This document shows positions 1 through 11,280 of a stretch of DNA of 64,000 nt, one piece after another. Made by a program: the position numbers and the translations under genes. The DNA is taken from contig OY743179.1 in the NCBI GenBank assembly GCA_963555705.1, positions 17,430,692 through 17,494,691 of the forward strand. The letters run 5' to 3'. The notes below the pieces were generated by a model. The model was not told the DNA's origin. It did no database searches and saw only the letters and a list, made by a program, of their open reading frames with translations. Source of the DNA: Ligustrum vulgare (taxonomy: Eukaryota > Streptophyta > Magnoliopsida > Lamiales > Oleaceae). How positions within the stretch are numbered: position 1 is the first letter of the stretch; every line of letters starts with the position of its first letter.

Positions 1-1305
1 TGAATAGGTCTATCCTTGTGGGACGGGGGAGTGTCCCTTTTTTGGTGCATTTAGAATACTTTTCCTCTTCATTTAATGGGATTATTGACTTTTAATTATT
101 GTTAAATTCACTTTCGGCCAATTACACTAAAAAAGTATTAAAATCTTAGAGTACCAGTGATCCACTCTTGCAGAGGAAGTCAAAATGTATTCTTCCCGTT
201 CCATGGTATAAGCAGCAAATAAATGTACTCATAAATTTTTATAGTTTTTTTTTTTTTTTTTTCGTTAAATGCCAGATCTTTTTATTTTTATTTTTCCAAA
301 ATAAGGATGACAATTTGAACCACTTGAATTGAAAATCGCGATGAACAAAATCGAATTGTGCGAAAAATTGAACCGATGGGGCCTAGGGTAGTGGGGCGGG
401 TATGATATGCAAATTTAATAACCCGATTTTCGATGGAGAAAGTATGATAATTGTGCAGGTGCCCCGCCCCAAACCAAATACCCAATTAAAAAAATAATAA
501 TTTTTGACTATGTTTAAAACTTAAAAAACCAAAAACCACACACACTGGCCACAATAAAAGTTTTTCTTTTATCAAATAGGAATCAACAGTGGCATATGCT
601 GCTAACAATACTTGTGATGGGAAAGAATAAAGTATAAAGGTTAAGAAACAAAATATTTGTTCTTCTCAAGTGTTAAGATTGAGAAAAATAATTAATTTTG
701 TCATTGTATAATCATACTTTAATATACTAATATTGTTATGTTCGTAATATTATTTGCAAAATTCGAATTTTGAATTTGAGAATTTGGATATTGTTTGCGG
801 AATTTGCTTAGTATTATTATGTTGCTTTTTTTTTTTTTTTAATAAACTGTTTTTTCAGTTGAACTTGCAAAAATTAATTTATATTTAAGTGGTTATTAAC
901 CTACCGAACCACATAGAATCAAGACATGCCCTGACCTGATTTAGGTGGTTATGATATGAGTAAAAAATTGATGGTTCGACTATGACTTTGGACGAACCGA
1001 TCTAGAATCGAACCGTTGCAATCACTATTCCAAAATCTCTGGGAACCAATCAAAACAATATCGAGATTATGCACCTAGTCTACTCTAAAAGAGGTGTCCT
1101 TTTATTTGAAAAATTAAACGTATGGCTAATCATGAAGGAAAAGTCTAAATGTACAGAAAAGACATACAAATTGGCATACAGATTATGAAAAATTATCAAA
1201 ATATCCCTTTTATAAATTTTAACATACAAAGTCCTCAAGGTTATACATTTTTAATATAATTTTACGATCTTTATTCACTCTTAGAAGCACCCTCCCCCCT
1301 CAATT
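1..1305. other. AT-rich non-coding DNA left of the viral insertion
   Basis: No gene is visible. The stretch has T runs near 244-262 and 827-840. A GC-rich patch near 360-470 resembles the GGGCGGG/CCCCGCCC composition of degenerate Mutator-like MITEs, but no clean terminal repeat or target duplication was found. Base composition changes abruptly to A-rich at about 1320, which places the edge of the viral insertion. Confidence 0.5.
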
Positions 1306-1320
1306 TGGTATCAAAGCCAT
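1306..1320 (+). promoter_or_regulatory. tRNA-Met primer binding site of the pararetrovirus
   Basis: TGGTATCAAAGCCAT matches the initiator tRNA-Met primer site used by plant pararetroviruses with one substitution (A for G at the ninth base). It lies just upstream of the first viral ORF and at the point where composition becomes viral, so it is the origin of minus-strand synthesis and the integration junction. Confidence 0.8.
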
Positions 1321-1371
1321 ATGACAGATCTAAAAGATAAATATTATATAAAAAAATACAAAAATGAATAC

Positions 1372-1444
<73 letters not shown>

Positions 1445-1665
1445 CAAGATTTATAATTATACATAAATTAATACTATCTGATAATTATAAAATAGAAATT
1501 TTAATAACATTAAAAAATTTAGATAAAGACATACGAAGAGATATATATGATCTAATAAATTTCGATATAATAAAGGAAGATTTTATCATAAACGAAATAT
1601 TAGATTTAATTCATAAAGATATATTAGAAGAACTGTACAAAGACTATAGAAATGGACTATCATAG
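1321..1665 (+). pseudogene. Pararetroviral small ORF expanded by a TA microsatellite
   Basis: This reading frame starts directly at the end of the primer site. It encodes a Lys/Ile-rich polypeptide interrupted by a long Ile-Tyr run that is only the translation of the (TA)n tract at 1375-1443. The C-terminal half (about 65 residues) is charged and probably helical, like the neighbouring small viral ORFs. It overlaps the next frame, whose ATG is at 1652. No function can be assigned. Confidence 0.45.
1375..1443. repeat. (TA)n microsatellite
   Basis: About 34 TA units in a row lie inside a viral reading frame. The expansion probably happened after integration, because it turns the frame into an Ile-Tyr run. 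Confidence 0.95.
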
Positions 1666-2561
1666 AGCGGGCCCTATACTAAAAAAATACTTAGACATAG
1701 AAACAAATGAAAAATTAGATTTGATAGCTGAACAAAGAAGGAATTTAAGTAACATGATTAGAGAGAAAAGAATTATAAAAAGAGAAGAAGTCTTAAGATT
1801 ATAATCATTAGAAAAGAGGAGAGAATATTTTAAAATTATCTTGAAACAATTTCCTAAAATACAAATAATTCTAGATAACAAAGAAAAAATTAATAAAGAA
1901 ATATATGAAAAAATTGGAGAATTAGAAAGAATGAGAAAATATTTTAGAATACAAAGAAGAAAATAAATGTTAAGATCAATAGAAAAATTCTGTGAATATA
2001 TGATAATAAAATATAAAGAAGCAAAATATCAATCAGAACTTATACTAAAATTAGAATATATTAAATTAAGATTCTAATGATAGAATTCCCAGAAATAAAA
2101 TTTGATAAACAAATAATAGAAAATATTAAACTACCAGTTGGATCTTATCAAATAAAAGGAGTCAATACAAACATGTTTCAACCCTTAAGCTCGTGGAGAG
2201 AATTTGATAGATTCCTCAACAAGCAATTAAATTAGATAAGTGCATTTCTATGGCAAACATATAAAAATATAAGTATACAAGACAAAATAGCTATTGAAGA
2301 ACTTCAACAATTAAATATACAGAATAAAAATGTTAAAGAGAAATTACAAAATATCCAAAACAAGCTAATAATACAATTCCAAGTATTAAAAGACATGATA
2401 TGGAAAGCTAAAAATATAAATGAAGAAATTTTAAAAGAATTCCAAAGAAAATCAGGAGAAATAGTTAATCAAGATAAAATAGGAATAATTGTAGAAAAAA
2501 TAAGTGAAAAAATAAATAATGAAAGAATCATATCAATAGAAGAAAAAATCATGAAAAATTG
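1652..2561 (+). pseudogene. Pararetroviral small ORFs upstream of the coat region, broken
   Basis: Two consecutive frames are visible. One runs from ATG 1652 to about 2076 and one from ATG 2077 to about 2561. Both are rich in Lys, Glu, Ile and Leu, with helical, coiled-coil-like spacing. The first has stops at about 1802 and 1965. The second has one near 2233 and is otherwise open for about 110 residues. They lie between the primer site and the coat region. Similar Lys/Glu-rich products precede or form the N-terminus of the coat protein in several plant pararetroviruses, so a structural or virion-associated role is possible but unproven. Confidence 0.45.
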
Positions 2562-2577
2562 AAAATAGAAACAAATA

Positions 2578-2835
2578 TTGATGATATGTAGGATATACTA
2601 TTTAAAGTGCAAAAATCACACACCACTAAACCAAGAGCATAATAAGTCAATAAGTGAATGTTTTGAAAAATTAAAAGTATTAATAAAATCTTTAATAAGT
2701 GATGTTCAAGAAGTTAAAAGTGAATTAAAAGAAGCAAGAGATAACATAAATATATTAAAACTTGAAATTAGAGAGTTAAAAGATAATAATAAAAATAAAG
2801 AAAAGAAAATAGACAAAAAACTTATAAAAAAATAA
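2578..2835 (+). pseudogene. Pararetroviral coiled-coil ORF fragment
   Basis: An 85-residue open frame has long heptad-like runs of Leu/Ile with Lys, Glu and Asn, ending in a very Lys-rich tail. It is flanked by stops and has no counterpart in the host DNA around it. By position it is the N-terminal coiled-coil portion leading into the coat region at 3014. The product is unknown. Confidence 0.45.
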
Positions 2836-3013
2836 ATGGTTAGAATAGGAAAGAAACACTTTAAACAAGAAAAAATGTAATAGAATCGAGAAGCATGAAT
2901 GATGAATTTAGAAAAAAAAATATTACCAAAAATACTAGAAAAATAATTAGAATTACAATAATTCATAGAAAAAACTCTAGGAAAACTTAAAACTGAAGAA
3001 AAACAAAATAAAG

Positions 3014-4226
3014 ATGAATGAGGAGCTAGACTTGCTAATAGAAAATTTTGATCAATTAAGCTTAGAAAATTCAGATGAATACCAGATTTTAATGAATGCT
3101 GGAAGAGCACATAATCCAGCTTCAATAGGAACTTCTAAATTACCATATCCAGATGAAAGTTATGCACATTTATATAGCAAACCACATAGACAATATTATG
3201 ACAACTCTATTAACCATGGAGGAGCAAAATTGGATATAAATTGCAAAATAGATACCAAAAAGGCCTTACTAACTTGGGCATATTCAATGATATTATTCTT
3301 TTTATATAATAACGATGATGTATGGGAAAGTATTAAAAGAAGAATAAACTTCCTAGTTTCATCATTTGAAGGGAATGCTAGAAATTGGTGTGAAGGAATT
3401 AGCAATGATACAAAAGCTTTAATAAGAAGAAATGTACAAATAGAAATAATAAAATCAGATAGAGAAGGTATAAAAAAATTAACAGAATATATTGCAGATG
3501 AATTCATAGGATAAAATTGAATAGGAGATAGAGAACGAGAATCAATAAGAGAAAAAGACAATGATAGAGTCAGATTGATAAATTTAACAATAAACAATAT
3601 GTGTAAAATTAAAAAAAATACTATTATGTCCAATTTTACAGTAATGAAAATCAAGAAGTATACCAAGATATGTATTACAATAAATTACCAGGTTCATGGA
3701 GAAAATATTTCAAAATAGAATTTGAATTATTTGCTAGAGATAACCCAGGAATTCCTAGGGTCAAGGATAAGATTTTTATTTGAAAGATTAGCATACATAT
3801 GTCCACAAAGACAAATATCAAAAAAATCAGGGAAACTAATTAGAATATGTTGTGACATGGAAAAACCTACACAATAGGGATGTAATCCTGAGAGAAGAAA
3901 TATTAAGAGAAAATATAAAAATAGAAAGTTTAAAAAATTAGAAATTTTAAGAAAAAATATATAAAGCCTAGAAGAAGATACTATAAAAGAAGATATAATC
4001 CAAATAAACCTTACAAAAAGAATAAAAGTCAATGCAAATGCTGGAATTGTGGAGAAATAAGACATATAAGTCCCGATTGTACCAAGAAAAAAGTTAAAAA
4101 ATTCCAAAAAGAATATTTAGAAATAGAAAGTGAATTAAGTGAAATATATGACATTGAAAAATATTATGATCAAGAAGTTTACATTAGTGAAACAGATTCA
4201 AAAAATAATGAATCTGAATCTGAATA
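3014..4226 (+). pseudogene. Pararetroviral coat protein region with CCHC zinc knuckle
   Basis: An open frame of 166 residues (3014-3514) includes a Trp-containing helical segment and continues after a TAA stop through several broken pieces. At 4039-4080 the frame encodes a perfect CX2CX4HX4C knuckle (Cys-Trp-Asn-Cys, His, Cys) followed by a Lys-rich stretch, the RNA-binding signature at the C-terminus of Caulimoviridae coat proteins. An acidic tail rich in Ser, Glu and Asp follows to 4226. The frame appears to run on into the movement region through an in-frame TGA near 4277, suggesting the two were once fused. Function as capsid is inferred from the knuckle and its position. Confidence 0.75.
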
Positions 4227-5136
4227 AAGAAATAGAAGAGATAGAAAACAATAATATAGATGTACAAGAACGTGAATGAACAAAATGTTATGGATTAAAA
4301 GCAACATTCGATAATAACAAGTTTAAAAAGATAGAAAAATTATTTTTAGATTTAAAAGTTGGAAAATGGGAAATTTTAGATAGAATATGGAAAAGAGAAA
4401 GAATAGCAATAAATGAATATCATAAAATTGAAAAGGCAATAGATGTCAGAACAACTCAATGAACACGTAAATTAAATATTTTAATAAAAAAAACAGTTAC
4501 AGAATTATTGACAAAGGTTAATAAAAAACAAAGTGAAAAGATTCAATATGTTTATTTTGTAGGAATACAAATAATGTTTAAATATTTATTCAGAAGGGAT
4601 GAATTCAATTTTGACTGTAAGTTTACACGATGGAAGAATAATAAATTTAAAAGATAGTCATTTTAGGAACAATAGAAGGAAACCTTGCATACAAAAAATT
4701 GATATTTACATGTTACCCAAAGTATTGTGCCTCATTAAAAGATAGAAACTTTAACGAAGTCTTAGGGCTACATTTCAAATTACACAAAGATGACATAATG
4801 GAACAGGAGATCAAATTATGACTATAGAATACAGAACATTATATATATTTACTAATTCTAATTATGGAAATATTTATTCTAAAAAATCATATATTGAAGT
4901 CCATAAAGAATGTAAAGATTTTAGTAAAATTGTAGAACCAAACAAACAGATAAGCTTAGCTCCAGGAAATTATGAACTTTGTATAACAAAAAATTAAACT
5001 TGAGATTATAGAAATAAGAGAAGAAGAATACCCTGAGAATAGAATAACATTTGAAGATGGAAGATTAATTAGAAGATCAAGAAGTCTGAGTCTACATAAT
5101 AGAAGACAATTAGGAGAGACTAGTAATACAAGATAA
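4218..5136 (+). pseudogene. Pararetroviral movement protein region (30K type), broken
   Basis: Downstream of the coat region is a set of frames with the character of the 30K-family movement domain of plant pararetroviruses. It has a hydrophobic strand around 4544-4578 (Val-Tyr-Phe-Val-Gly-Ile-Gln) and a basic segment. A later block has Gly-Asn-Leu-Ala-Tyr and Tyr-Pro-Lys motifs near 4676-4725, then beta-rich sequence to a stop at 4994. The known role is to form tubules or modify plasmodesmata so virus can pass between cells. At least four stops or frameshifts interrupt it. A basic, Arg/Ser-rich tail continues in another frame to about 5136. The placement after the coat is the main clue to genus-level affinity. 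The identification rests on recalled motif patterns. Confidence 0.6.
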
Positions 5137-5163
5137 ATAAAATCTCATAAAAATGCTGGAAAT

Positions 5164-7136
5164 ATGAAAATTGAAGGTGAATACTTCAATGGAAAAGAGC
5201 ATATAAAATAATCAAATATATTAATAGATACAGGTGCTAATGAATGTCACATAGCTTCAAATAAGAATAAAGGATTGATAACTCATAGAACTAATCCATA
5301 TAGATATGTTAATTTTGATGGACAACTATATACTACAGAATTAGAAGTAAAGGTACCAATAAAAATGGGAGAAATTAACTTTTTAGTTCCATGTTACATA
5401 GACATCAGTATTGACATAAGACCTCATATCTTATTAGGAATGAGGTTCCTAAATGGATTGGAAGATTACAGTATAAAAAGTAAAAATAAACAAAATATAT
5501 AGTTATGATAAACTAGAATATGATATATTATTATGAAATGACTTTATCCAACAATTTCAATATTATAAACAAAATAATTATATGATAATTTTACAAACAC
5601 CATGTGCACATTTATTAAAAATACCAAGAGAATTTAGACCTTATAGAGTTCAGCCAGTCCAGCGTGGTGATAAGTGGGAGAAAAAACCAATTATACAAAA
5701 CGGAATAGAAAATAAAAACATAAGATATAAAAAAAATCTTAGAAAATGAATAGAAATAAGTATAGAAAAATCATAGAACAATTAGAAAATGTTTATGAAG
5801 AAAATCCATTATCATTCTGGAAACCAAATCATCCTAGAGCTAAAATAGATTTAACAAGAAATATTATTATAAGGGTTAGGCCAAAGATGTATATTGTACT
5901 AGATACACAAGAATTTAAAACTCAAATAAAAGAATTACTTGATAAAAAATTTATTAGACTCGGCAATGGTCCTCATAGCAGTCCAACATTTACGGTAACG
6001 AAACATTCTGATCAAATAAGAGGAAAGGCTAGAATGATTATAAATTATAAAGAATTAAACAAATATATTAAGTTTGAATGATACTTTTTACCTAACAAAG
6101 AAGTATTAATAAACATTGCAAAATGGAAACAATATTATTCTAAATTTGATTGTAAATAAGGATTTTGACAAATCAAAATGGAAGAAGATAGCGTCCAATA
6201 TACAGCGTTTAGTACGCCTCAAGGTAAGTATGAATGGATGGTTATGTCATTTGGTCTAAAAAATGCACCACAAATATATCAAAGAAAAATGGATAACATA
6301 TTTAGAAAATTTAATGAATTTTTAATTGTTTACGTTTGATAAATTAACATGCTTTCATAATAAAGAAGAACATAGAAGTCATTTAATAAAATTTATAAAT
6401 GAATGTAAAAATGAAGGAATTATTCTTTCAGAAAAGAAAGCAATAATAGAAAAATAAGAAATTGATTTACTTGGATTATCAATAGATAGAAGAGGAATAA
6501 AATTACAAACTCATATATCTAAAAAAATAGAAAGTTTTCCAGATAAATTAGAATCAAATGAACAAATACAAAAATTCTTAAAAGTTTAAATTATGTAGAA
6601 GGATTTATTGAAAATCTTTAAAAAAAGAGACATGAAATACAGATTTTACTCAGAAAAACAAATAATAAAGGATGGAGTAATGAATCTACAGAAATTGTTA
6701 AATCACTAAAAGAGGAATGTAAAAATTTACCAAAATTAAGATTACCAAATGAAAAAGATAATCTAATAGTTAATATCGATGCCTCAGATAAATATTGAGC
6801 AGTAATATTAAAAACAGATCTTAATGAAATTTGCAGATATTCCAGTGGAACCTTCGACCAAACAGAAATAAATTATATTACTCATGAAAAAGAATTATTA
6901 GCGATTATTAGAGGAATAAAAAAGTTCTCATTGTTTTTATTATCTAAAAAAATTATTGTTGAAACTGACAATTCTCAAGTTGCAGGATTAGTCAAAGATA
7001 AAGAACCTCAATATGGAAGGCTCCATAGATGGCAGGTCTATTTAACATTTTACAATTTTGACATAACTCATATTAAATGAGTTAATAATTATCTTGCTGA
7101 TTTTCTAAGCAGGAATATAGAATTTGCATATGGATG
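5164..7136 (+). pseudogene. Pararetroviral protease, reverse transcriptase and RNase H, inactivated
   Basis: Domains follow the usual order. Aspartic protease is marked by DTGAN at 5227-5241 and an Ile-Leu-Leu-Gly strand near 5429. Reverse transcriptase starts near 5746, with an intact block to 6081. Blocks such as QYTAFSTPQGKYEW and SFGLKNAPQIYQ are readable at 6200-6280. At about 6332-6345 the YVDD-type catalytic box is broken by a frameshift, and the second Asp position reads Lys. RNase H spans about 6760-7135, with Asp in a Val-Asn-Ile-Asp-Ala-Ser block, Glu near 6893, Asp near 6969 and a C-terminal Asp near 7099. Stops at about 6082, 6157, 6457 and 6799 also break it. Its end overlaps the next ORF by a few bases (ATG 7130, TGA 7134). 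Confidence 0.85.
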
Positions 7137-8323
7137 ATATCAAAGAATCATTAATGGACGTCAGAGTGCGAATGAACTTCCTCATAGAAGAAGCTAAGAT
7201 TATAAAGGATGGAATTGAACAAATGACAGAATACCTTCAGCAAAATGTTAAATTGTTGATGGAACTTTCTGTCTCTCATACCAAATATACCAAATAATTG
7301 AGCGATAGAGTTAGTGAAATCAAATCACTATTCGAGTCGTTGAATACCGTTGAATACCAAACAGGTTTTACCAAATATACCAACAGATACAATACAAATA
7401 GGTACATCCTCTGGAAGTGGTGGTGGACCAATGATAAAAAGAAATGAACCAAGTCCAAGTTCAAAAAAGGTGATAAACCAGTCCCAGGAAATTGACAATA
7501 AATGCCAAAGATGACCATACCAAAGTAATCAAAATCAATACGGAAGAGGAAGATGATTCTCCTTTTTTATCAAGAGAAGACGAGTATAAAAAAATTTGCC
7601 AAATCATATATGAACTTCACGATTGCTATTGTTACTTCATCGCATCAAGAGACCATGTTTACTCACATCTAATTGTTACTAAAGGAGGAGATCCCAGCAT
7701 GACAAAGATGGCAGCGGACTATGGATTTTTAGATCTAATCTACCCTAGAAAAGATCTAAAGGAAATTGAAAATTTTGATAATTTACTAAAGGGAGAAATT
7801 TCAAAGTTTCCCCAAGGGAGATCAATTTATTTAAAATTTTACTCAATTAGTCCTAAAATTGATGGAAGGATATATTATCCTGCTGAACATATTATCACAA
7901 TTGGATACGTTGCCAAAAATTTCCAAATTGAAGTTGAAAAAAATACCATGCTAGTACCAAACATTACAAGATCATGGTTCCGATCCTGTAGGATATTAGG
8001 AATTAAGGTCCTTTACAATATTGCAAAAAAATTGTATGAGAAAATATTCAAGTGCTTATGCCAATATGAACAATGGACTTTTGTCACCAATGGAGGAAAA
8101 GAAAATTCAATCATCCTAAAGGAATACATCAACAAATTTGATAGAATCAGATACATGGAAGCCCGAAAACTTTACAAGAGGCGTACATTGCCAAGAATTG
8201 CCCTATATGCCAGCCACAATAATGGACAAGCTGGAAGCTGCTTTTGAAAAAGAGATACCAACAAAAGAAGAGATGATAAAATGGAATCTACTTTTTCACA
8301 AATGCCAAGAAAATACCATATGA
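7130..8323 (+). pseudogene. Last pararetroviral ORF, transactivator or inclusion-body position
   Basis: ATG 7130 overlaps the stop of the polymerase frame. The N-terminal 55 residues are helical. Frameshifts follow near 7290-7500 through a Gly/Ser/Pro-rich linker. A long intact block at 7492-8247 (251 residues) then encodes a folded-looking domain with many Tyr, Ile and Cys residues. A further frame carries on to 8323. Position after RNase H and before the promoter is that of the translational transactivator/inclusion-body protein in caulimo-, cavemo- and solendoviruses. I did not recognise a specific motif of that family. An unrelated last ORF, as in other genera, is an alternative. Confidence 0.55.
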
Positions 8324-8439
8324 AGCTGGAAATAATGGAGAGACAGGTGTCCCTATGATGTAACCAAAAGTATGAATAATTGAGTCTGATATTATTGAAT
8401 CTGAAGGAATCGATGATGTAATTGTATCCAATGCAATGT

Positions 8440-8447
8440 TATAAATA
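8440..8447 (+). promoter_or_regulatory. Likely pararetroviral promoter (TATA box)
   Basis: TATAAATA follows a CCAAT-like element (8428-8432) and lies in the intergenic region after the last ORF, where pararetroviruses place their pregenomic RNA promoter. Transcription would start near 8470, leaving a leader of roughly 450 bases before the ORF at 8918. A second weaker TATA-like stretch is at about 8818-8830. Confidence 0.55.
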
Positions 8448-8917
8448 GAGGCCTCCAGGCTAGGAGAAGGCAAAGATCATTGGAGCACTTAACTTGTGAG
8501 AAAGTCAAAAGAATCTTCTGTCCTTCAAAAAATCCTCTTACCAATTTTGTATTCATAATCATATTATCAATCAAATTCCAAGCAATTTACTAGAATATGA
8601 TGAGTTTCTAAATTTCTGTTTTCTAAATCCTATTTTATATATGAAGATATATTATTAAGAAAAATCATTACACTCTGTTCAGAAATATTTTCCATTTAAG
8701 TGTTAAACAGTGAAGGCATAAAGTCAGGAGAGGCTAATTACTCTTAAAGGCAGGAAGTCGTTGAAGGGTGTGATAGTAGAATCATGTGAGCCTGAGGTTA
8801 CTAACATCAGAAGGAAAATATAAAGGTATAAAGAACAGAAAGAGAGGTTAGTATTCTTAATATATCTATCTTTACGGAATTAGGAGAAAGAAGAACTTTT
8901 TGAAATAATTTGATATT
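8448..8917 (+). other. Pararetroviral leader/intergenic region
   Basis: No long ORF is present. This stretch separates the inferred promoter from the next A-rich ORF and corresponds in position to the leader of a pararetroviral pregenomic RNA. I could not confirm the large stem-loop usual in such leaders by eye. Confidence 0.4.
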
Positions 8918-9172
8918 ATGGAAGAATTTAGAATTATTAAGTTTAATTATCAAAATTGTCTTTATGAAAATGAATATCACAGAATAATTGAACCATTATT
9001 TATGTATAAACAATTTACTATGCCTAACAATAAAATAAAAAAGTTATATCATGTTTATATGCCATGTTTACTAGTTATTTTTCCTAAATTAAAGGAATTA
9101 CTCGGATTAGAAATTACAAAATCGATTATTTACTTCTGGCTTGATAGTGATAATACTGAAATAAATAAATAA
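8918..9172 (+). pseudogene. Small pararetroviral ORF after the leader
   Basis: An 84-residue frame begins at the first ATG after the leader. An acidic extension (Asp/Ser/Glu-rich) can be read in an overlapping frame to about 9274. It shares the A-rich plus strand of the rest of the insertion. No motif was recognised. Confidence 0.4.
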
Positions 9173-9282
9173 TGAATTGTATTTAGAATATGTATTCAAT
9201 AGTGATAATGATTATGATCCCATATTAGATTTTGATAGTGATGGAAGATATGAATCTTTCTTTACAAATTTTTAACAATCAT

Positions 9283-9658
9283 GAATGAAAGAAATTATAT
9301 CATAAAAAAGCCAAGATCTAAGAGAGGGCCATATAAAATTAAAAAGAATGTAAAAAATTAAAAAGGAATTGAATATGAAAATGAGATAAATAAAATAGGA
9401 TATCAAGAACAACTTTATGCATCACACGAAATATTAAAAAGTTTTAAAGAAAATATGGTGGAAAACTTTGCTAGAGGCACCGTTAGATCCATAATAATAC
9501 AAGATATTCAAAATATCATTGATAAAATAGAAAAAAGAAAGAAAAATATTTCAAAATATAATATACTATTTGAACCTAGTATAGATATCATTACTGATAT
9601 AGTTATTATCAATTCTCAAACATTAATTGAATTTGAAAAGCTACTTGAAACTTTATAA
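9283..9658 (+). pseudogene. Small pararetroviral ORF, one stop
   Basis: The frame starts at ATG 9283 with a Lys/Arg-rich N-terminus. It meets a TAA near 9359, then runs open to 9658 with a helical, Ile-rich C-terminal half. It lies between two other small viral ORFs. No family was recognised. Confidence 0.4.
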
Positions 9659-9692
9659 ATTATAAATTCATATCCATTTTATATCTTTAAGC

Positions 9693-10140
9693 TTGCAAAT
9701 TCACAACTATGCTTTAAAAATGTCAGGATATACTATTGAAGGAATAAATAATCTTTTAAGAAAAATATTAGAAAAAATGAATGAGATCGTTTCTCGTTTA
9801 AAAATCATTGATGAATCATCTGAGGAATATTATATACTCTTGGAAAATTATGATCAATTTATGATAGATTATTCTAATATAGTAGACCGTAAAATGGATT
9901 TGATTCAAAATAATACAAGATAAAACTAGCTTATCATAATACCTGGATTAAATATTGAAAGAGAAATTGAAATAAAAATTAAATTTATTAGAAAAAGATT
10001 AAATGAAATAAAAATTGAAATTATGTAATTAATGGACAATGATAACATAAATCCAGAAGATATAAAAAGACTTTGGAAAAGAATAGAATCGTTAGAATCC
10101 CAAGCTGAAAATATAAGAAATAAATTAAACAGAGGACGGA
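9693..10140 (+). pseudogene. Small pararetroviral coiled-coil ORF, broken
   Basis: The ORF at 9693-9923 encodes 76 mostly helical residues. The frame continues past two stops (near 9921 and 10026) with Arg/Lys/Glu-rich heptads to about 10140, ending just before the degenerate primer-site copy at 10152. It is comparable in character to the coiled-coil frames at 1652-2835, which would follow it directly on a circular genome. Confidence 0.4.
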
Positions 10141-10308
10141 GCTTACAAAATTGGTAACAAGGCTAAAATTATCAAGATACTATTTACTATTTTGTCCTTA
10201 TTAGGCTATCTGTACATCTATCTGTATAACTATCTGTACGAATAGCATACCCAATCATAAAAAGTTTACTTGTTAGTGATAAATTTATTTTGAAATAATT
10301 TATCAGCT

Positions 10309-10527
10309 GTTGTGAAACTACCATTATAATAATACTAGATATAGAGATAGAGAGAGAGATGCGAAGATGAGAGAATTCTCATTCAATTCAAGTGTGATCA
10401 ATGTTACAAGAAAAAGCTCTATTTATAGGAATTGATAGGGGCAAATATAGTCATTCATACCTATTAAATTATTGTTATAAGTTAGGTAGAAATTAGGTAA
10501 AGTTAGATTAGAGAATAATTTACAACA
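10309..10527 (-). repeat. Element 1, 3' LTR (left copy)
   Basis: The 219-bp LTR has TG...CA ends and matches 27289-27506 over its whole length, with scattered substitutions. A GATAGAGAGAGA microsatellite-like patch sits near its start. Confidence 0.9.
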
Positions 10528-10566
10528 CTCCCCCTTGAATGACTTATTACTCAATAACTCAATTGT

Positions 10567-11280
10567 CTGCCTCATTAAAACCTTGATAAGAAAACCCAGT
10601 GGGATAAAACTTGAGCGAAGGAAAAAGAGTACAGGTGCTCCCCCTGATGTTGGCCATCATTAATCATTGAGTCTAATATCCAAAATGACATCAATGATAA
10701 GTAGTACAAATCATGTACTGAATTTTGAAGTTCTGAAGTGCTGAACTGCTTCAGTGCTGCCTCGTTAAAACCTTGTCAGTAAAACCCAATGGGACAAAAT
10801 CTGAATGAAGGAAAAAGAGTACAGCCGCTGCCTCGTTAAAATCTTGTTAGGAAAACCTAGTAAGACAAAACATGGACGAAGGAAAAAGAGTACTACATGA
10901 TTCTCCCCCTGAAGTGTGCAATCAAGTAATCATGAACCTTTTGAATAATGATATCATCTTTCGTCTGGAATATGTATATATGAAAATCTTCTTGTGTGTA
11001 GCCGATATCATACATTCTTCATAAGATGTCTATGATTTTCTTCATTTGTTGATATCATTCCAGCACAATTTAAAGAGAGAGCTTGTTGTTGAATTATTAC
11101 TTGCAGATAGCTGTGACAGTGTCTCAAAAGCCTTGTTAGGAAAATCCTGTGGGACAAAACCTTAGCGAAGGGAAAAATAGTACATTATTCTCATTGATAT
11201 GCCATAATTGCTGTCTTATTAAAAACCTTGCTAGGAAAACCCTGTAGGACAAAACCTCAACTAAGGGAAAAAGAGTGTAG
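10567..11280 (-). repeat. Five diverged copies of a copia 3'-region repeat
   Basis: A unit of about 65 bp recurs at about 10567-10634, 10757-10823, 10828-10893, 11121-11183 and 11211-11280. Its plus strand begins like CTGCCTCGTTAAAACCTTG and ends GAAGGAAAAAGAGTAC. On the minus strand this is the sequence commonly found between the pol stop and the 3' LTR of Ty1-copia elements, which supports the copia assignment of element 1. The copies are separated by unique sequence, so the array is not a simple tandem. Confidence 0.75.

Larger units (their letters stand above)
1306..10164 (+). mobile_element. Endogenous pararetrovirus (Caulimoviridae), decayed
   Basis: This is an integrated, inactive plant pararetrovirus of about 8.85 kb. 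Its left end coincides with a tRNA-Met primer site (1306-1320). A poorer match to the same site (10152-10164) marks the likely right end, as expected for a circular genome opened at its minus-strand gap. In order it holds small Lys/Glu-rich coiled-coil ORFs, a coat region with zinc knuckle, a 30K-type movement region, protease, reverse transcriptase, RNase H, a last ORF in the transactivator position, a TATA box with leader, and more small ORFs. The plus strand is strongly A-rich throughout, unlike the flanks. Coat before movement before protease-RT is the order known in cavemoviruses and solendoviruses, so that relationship is inferred. Dozens of in-frame stops and frameshifts, a TA expansion and a damaged polymerase active site show it is dead. 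Two partial copies in tandem is an alternative. Confidence 0.85.

Noticed and set aside
1321..1665. Ile-Tyr repeat protein
   Set aside because: The Ile-Tyr run is the translation of a TA microsatellite inside a decayed viral frame, not a real repeat protein.
2706..4107. Phe/Leu/Ser-rich minus-strand ORFs opposite the viral coat region
   Set aside because: They are antisense shadows created by the A-rich plus strand.
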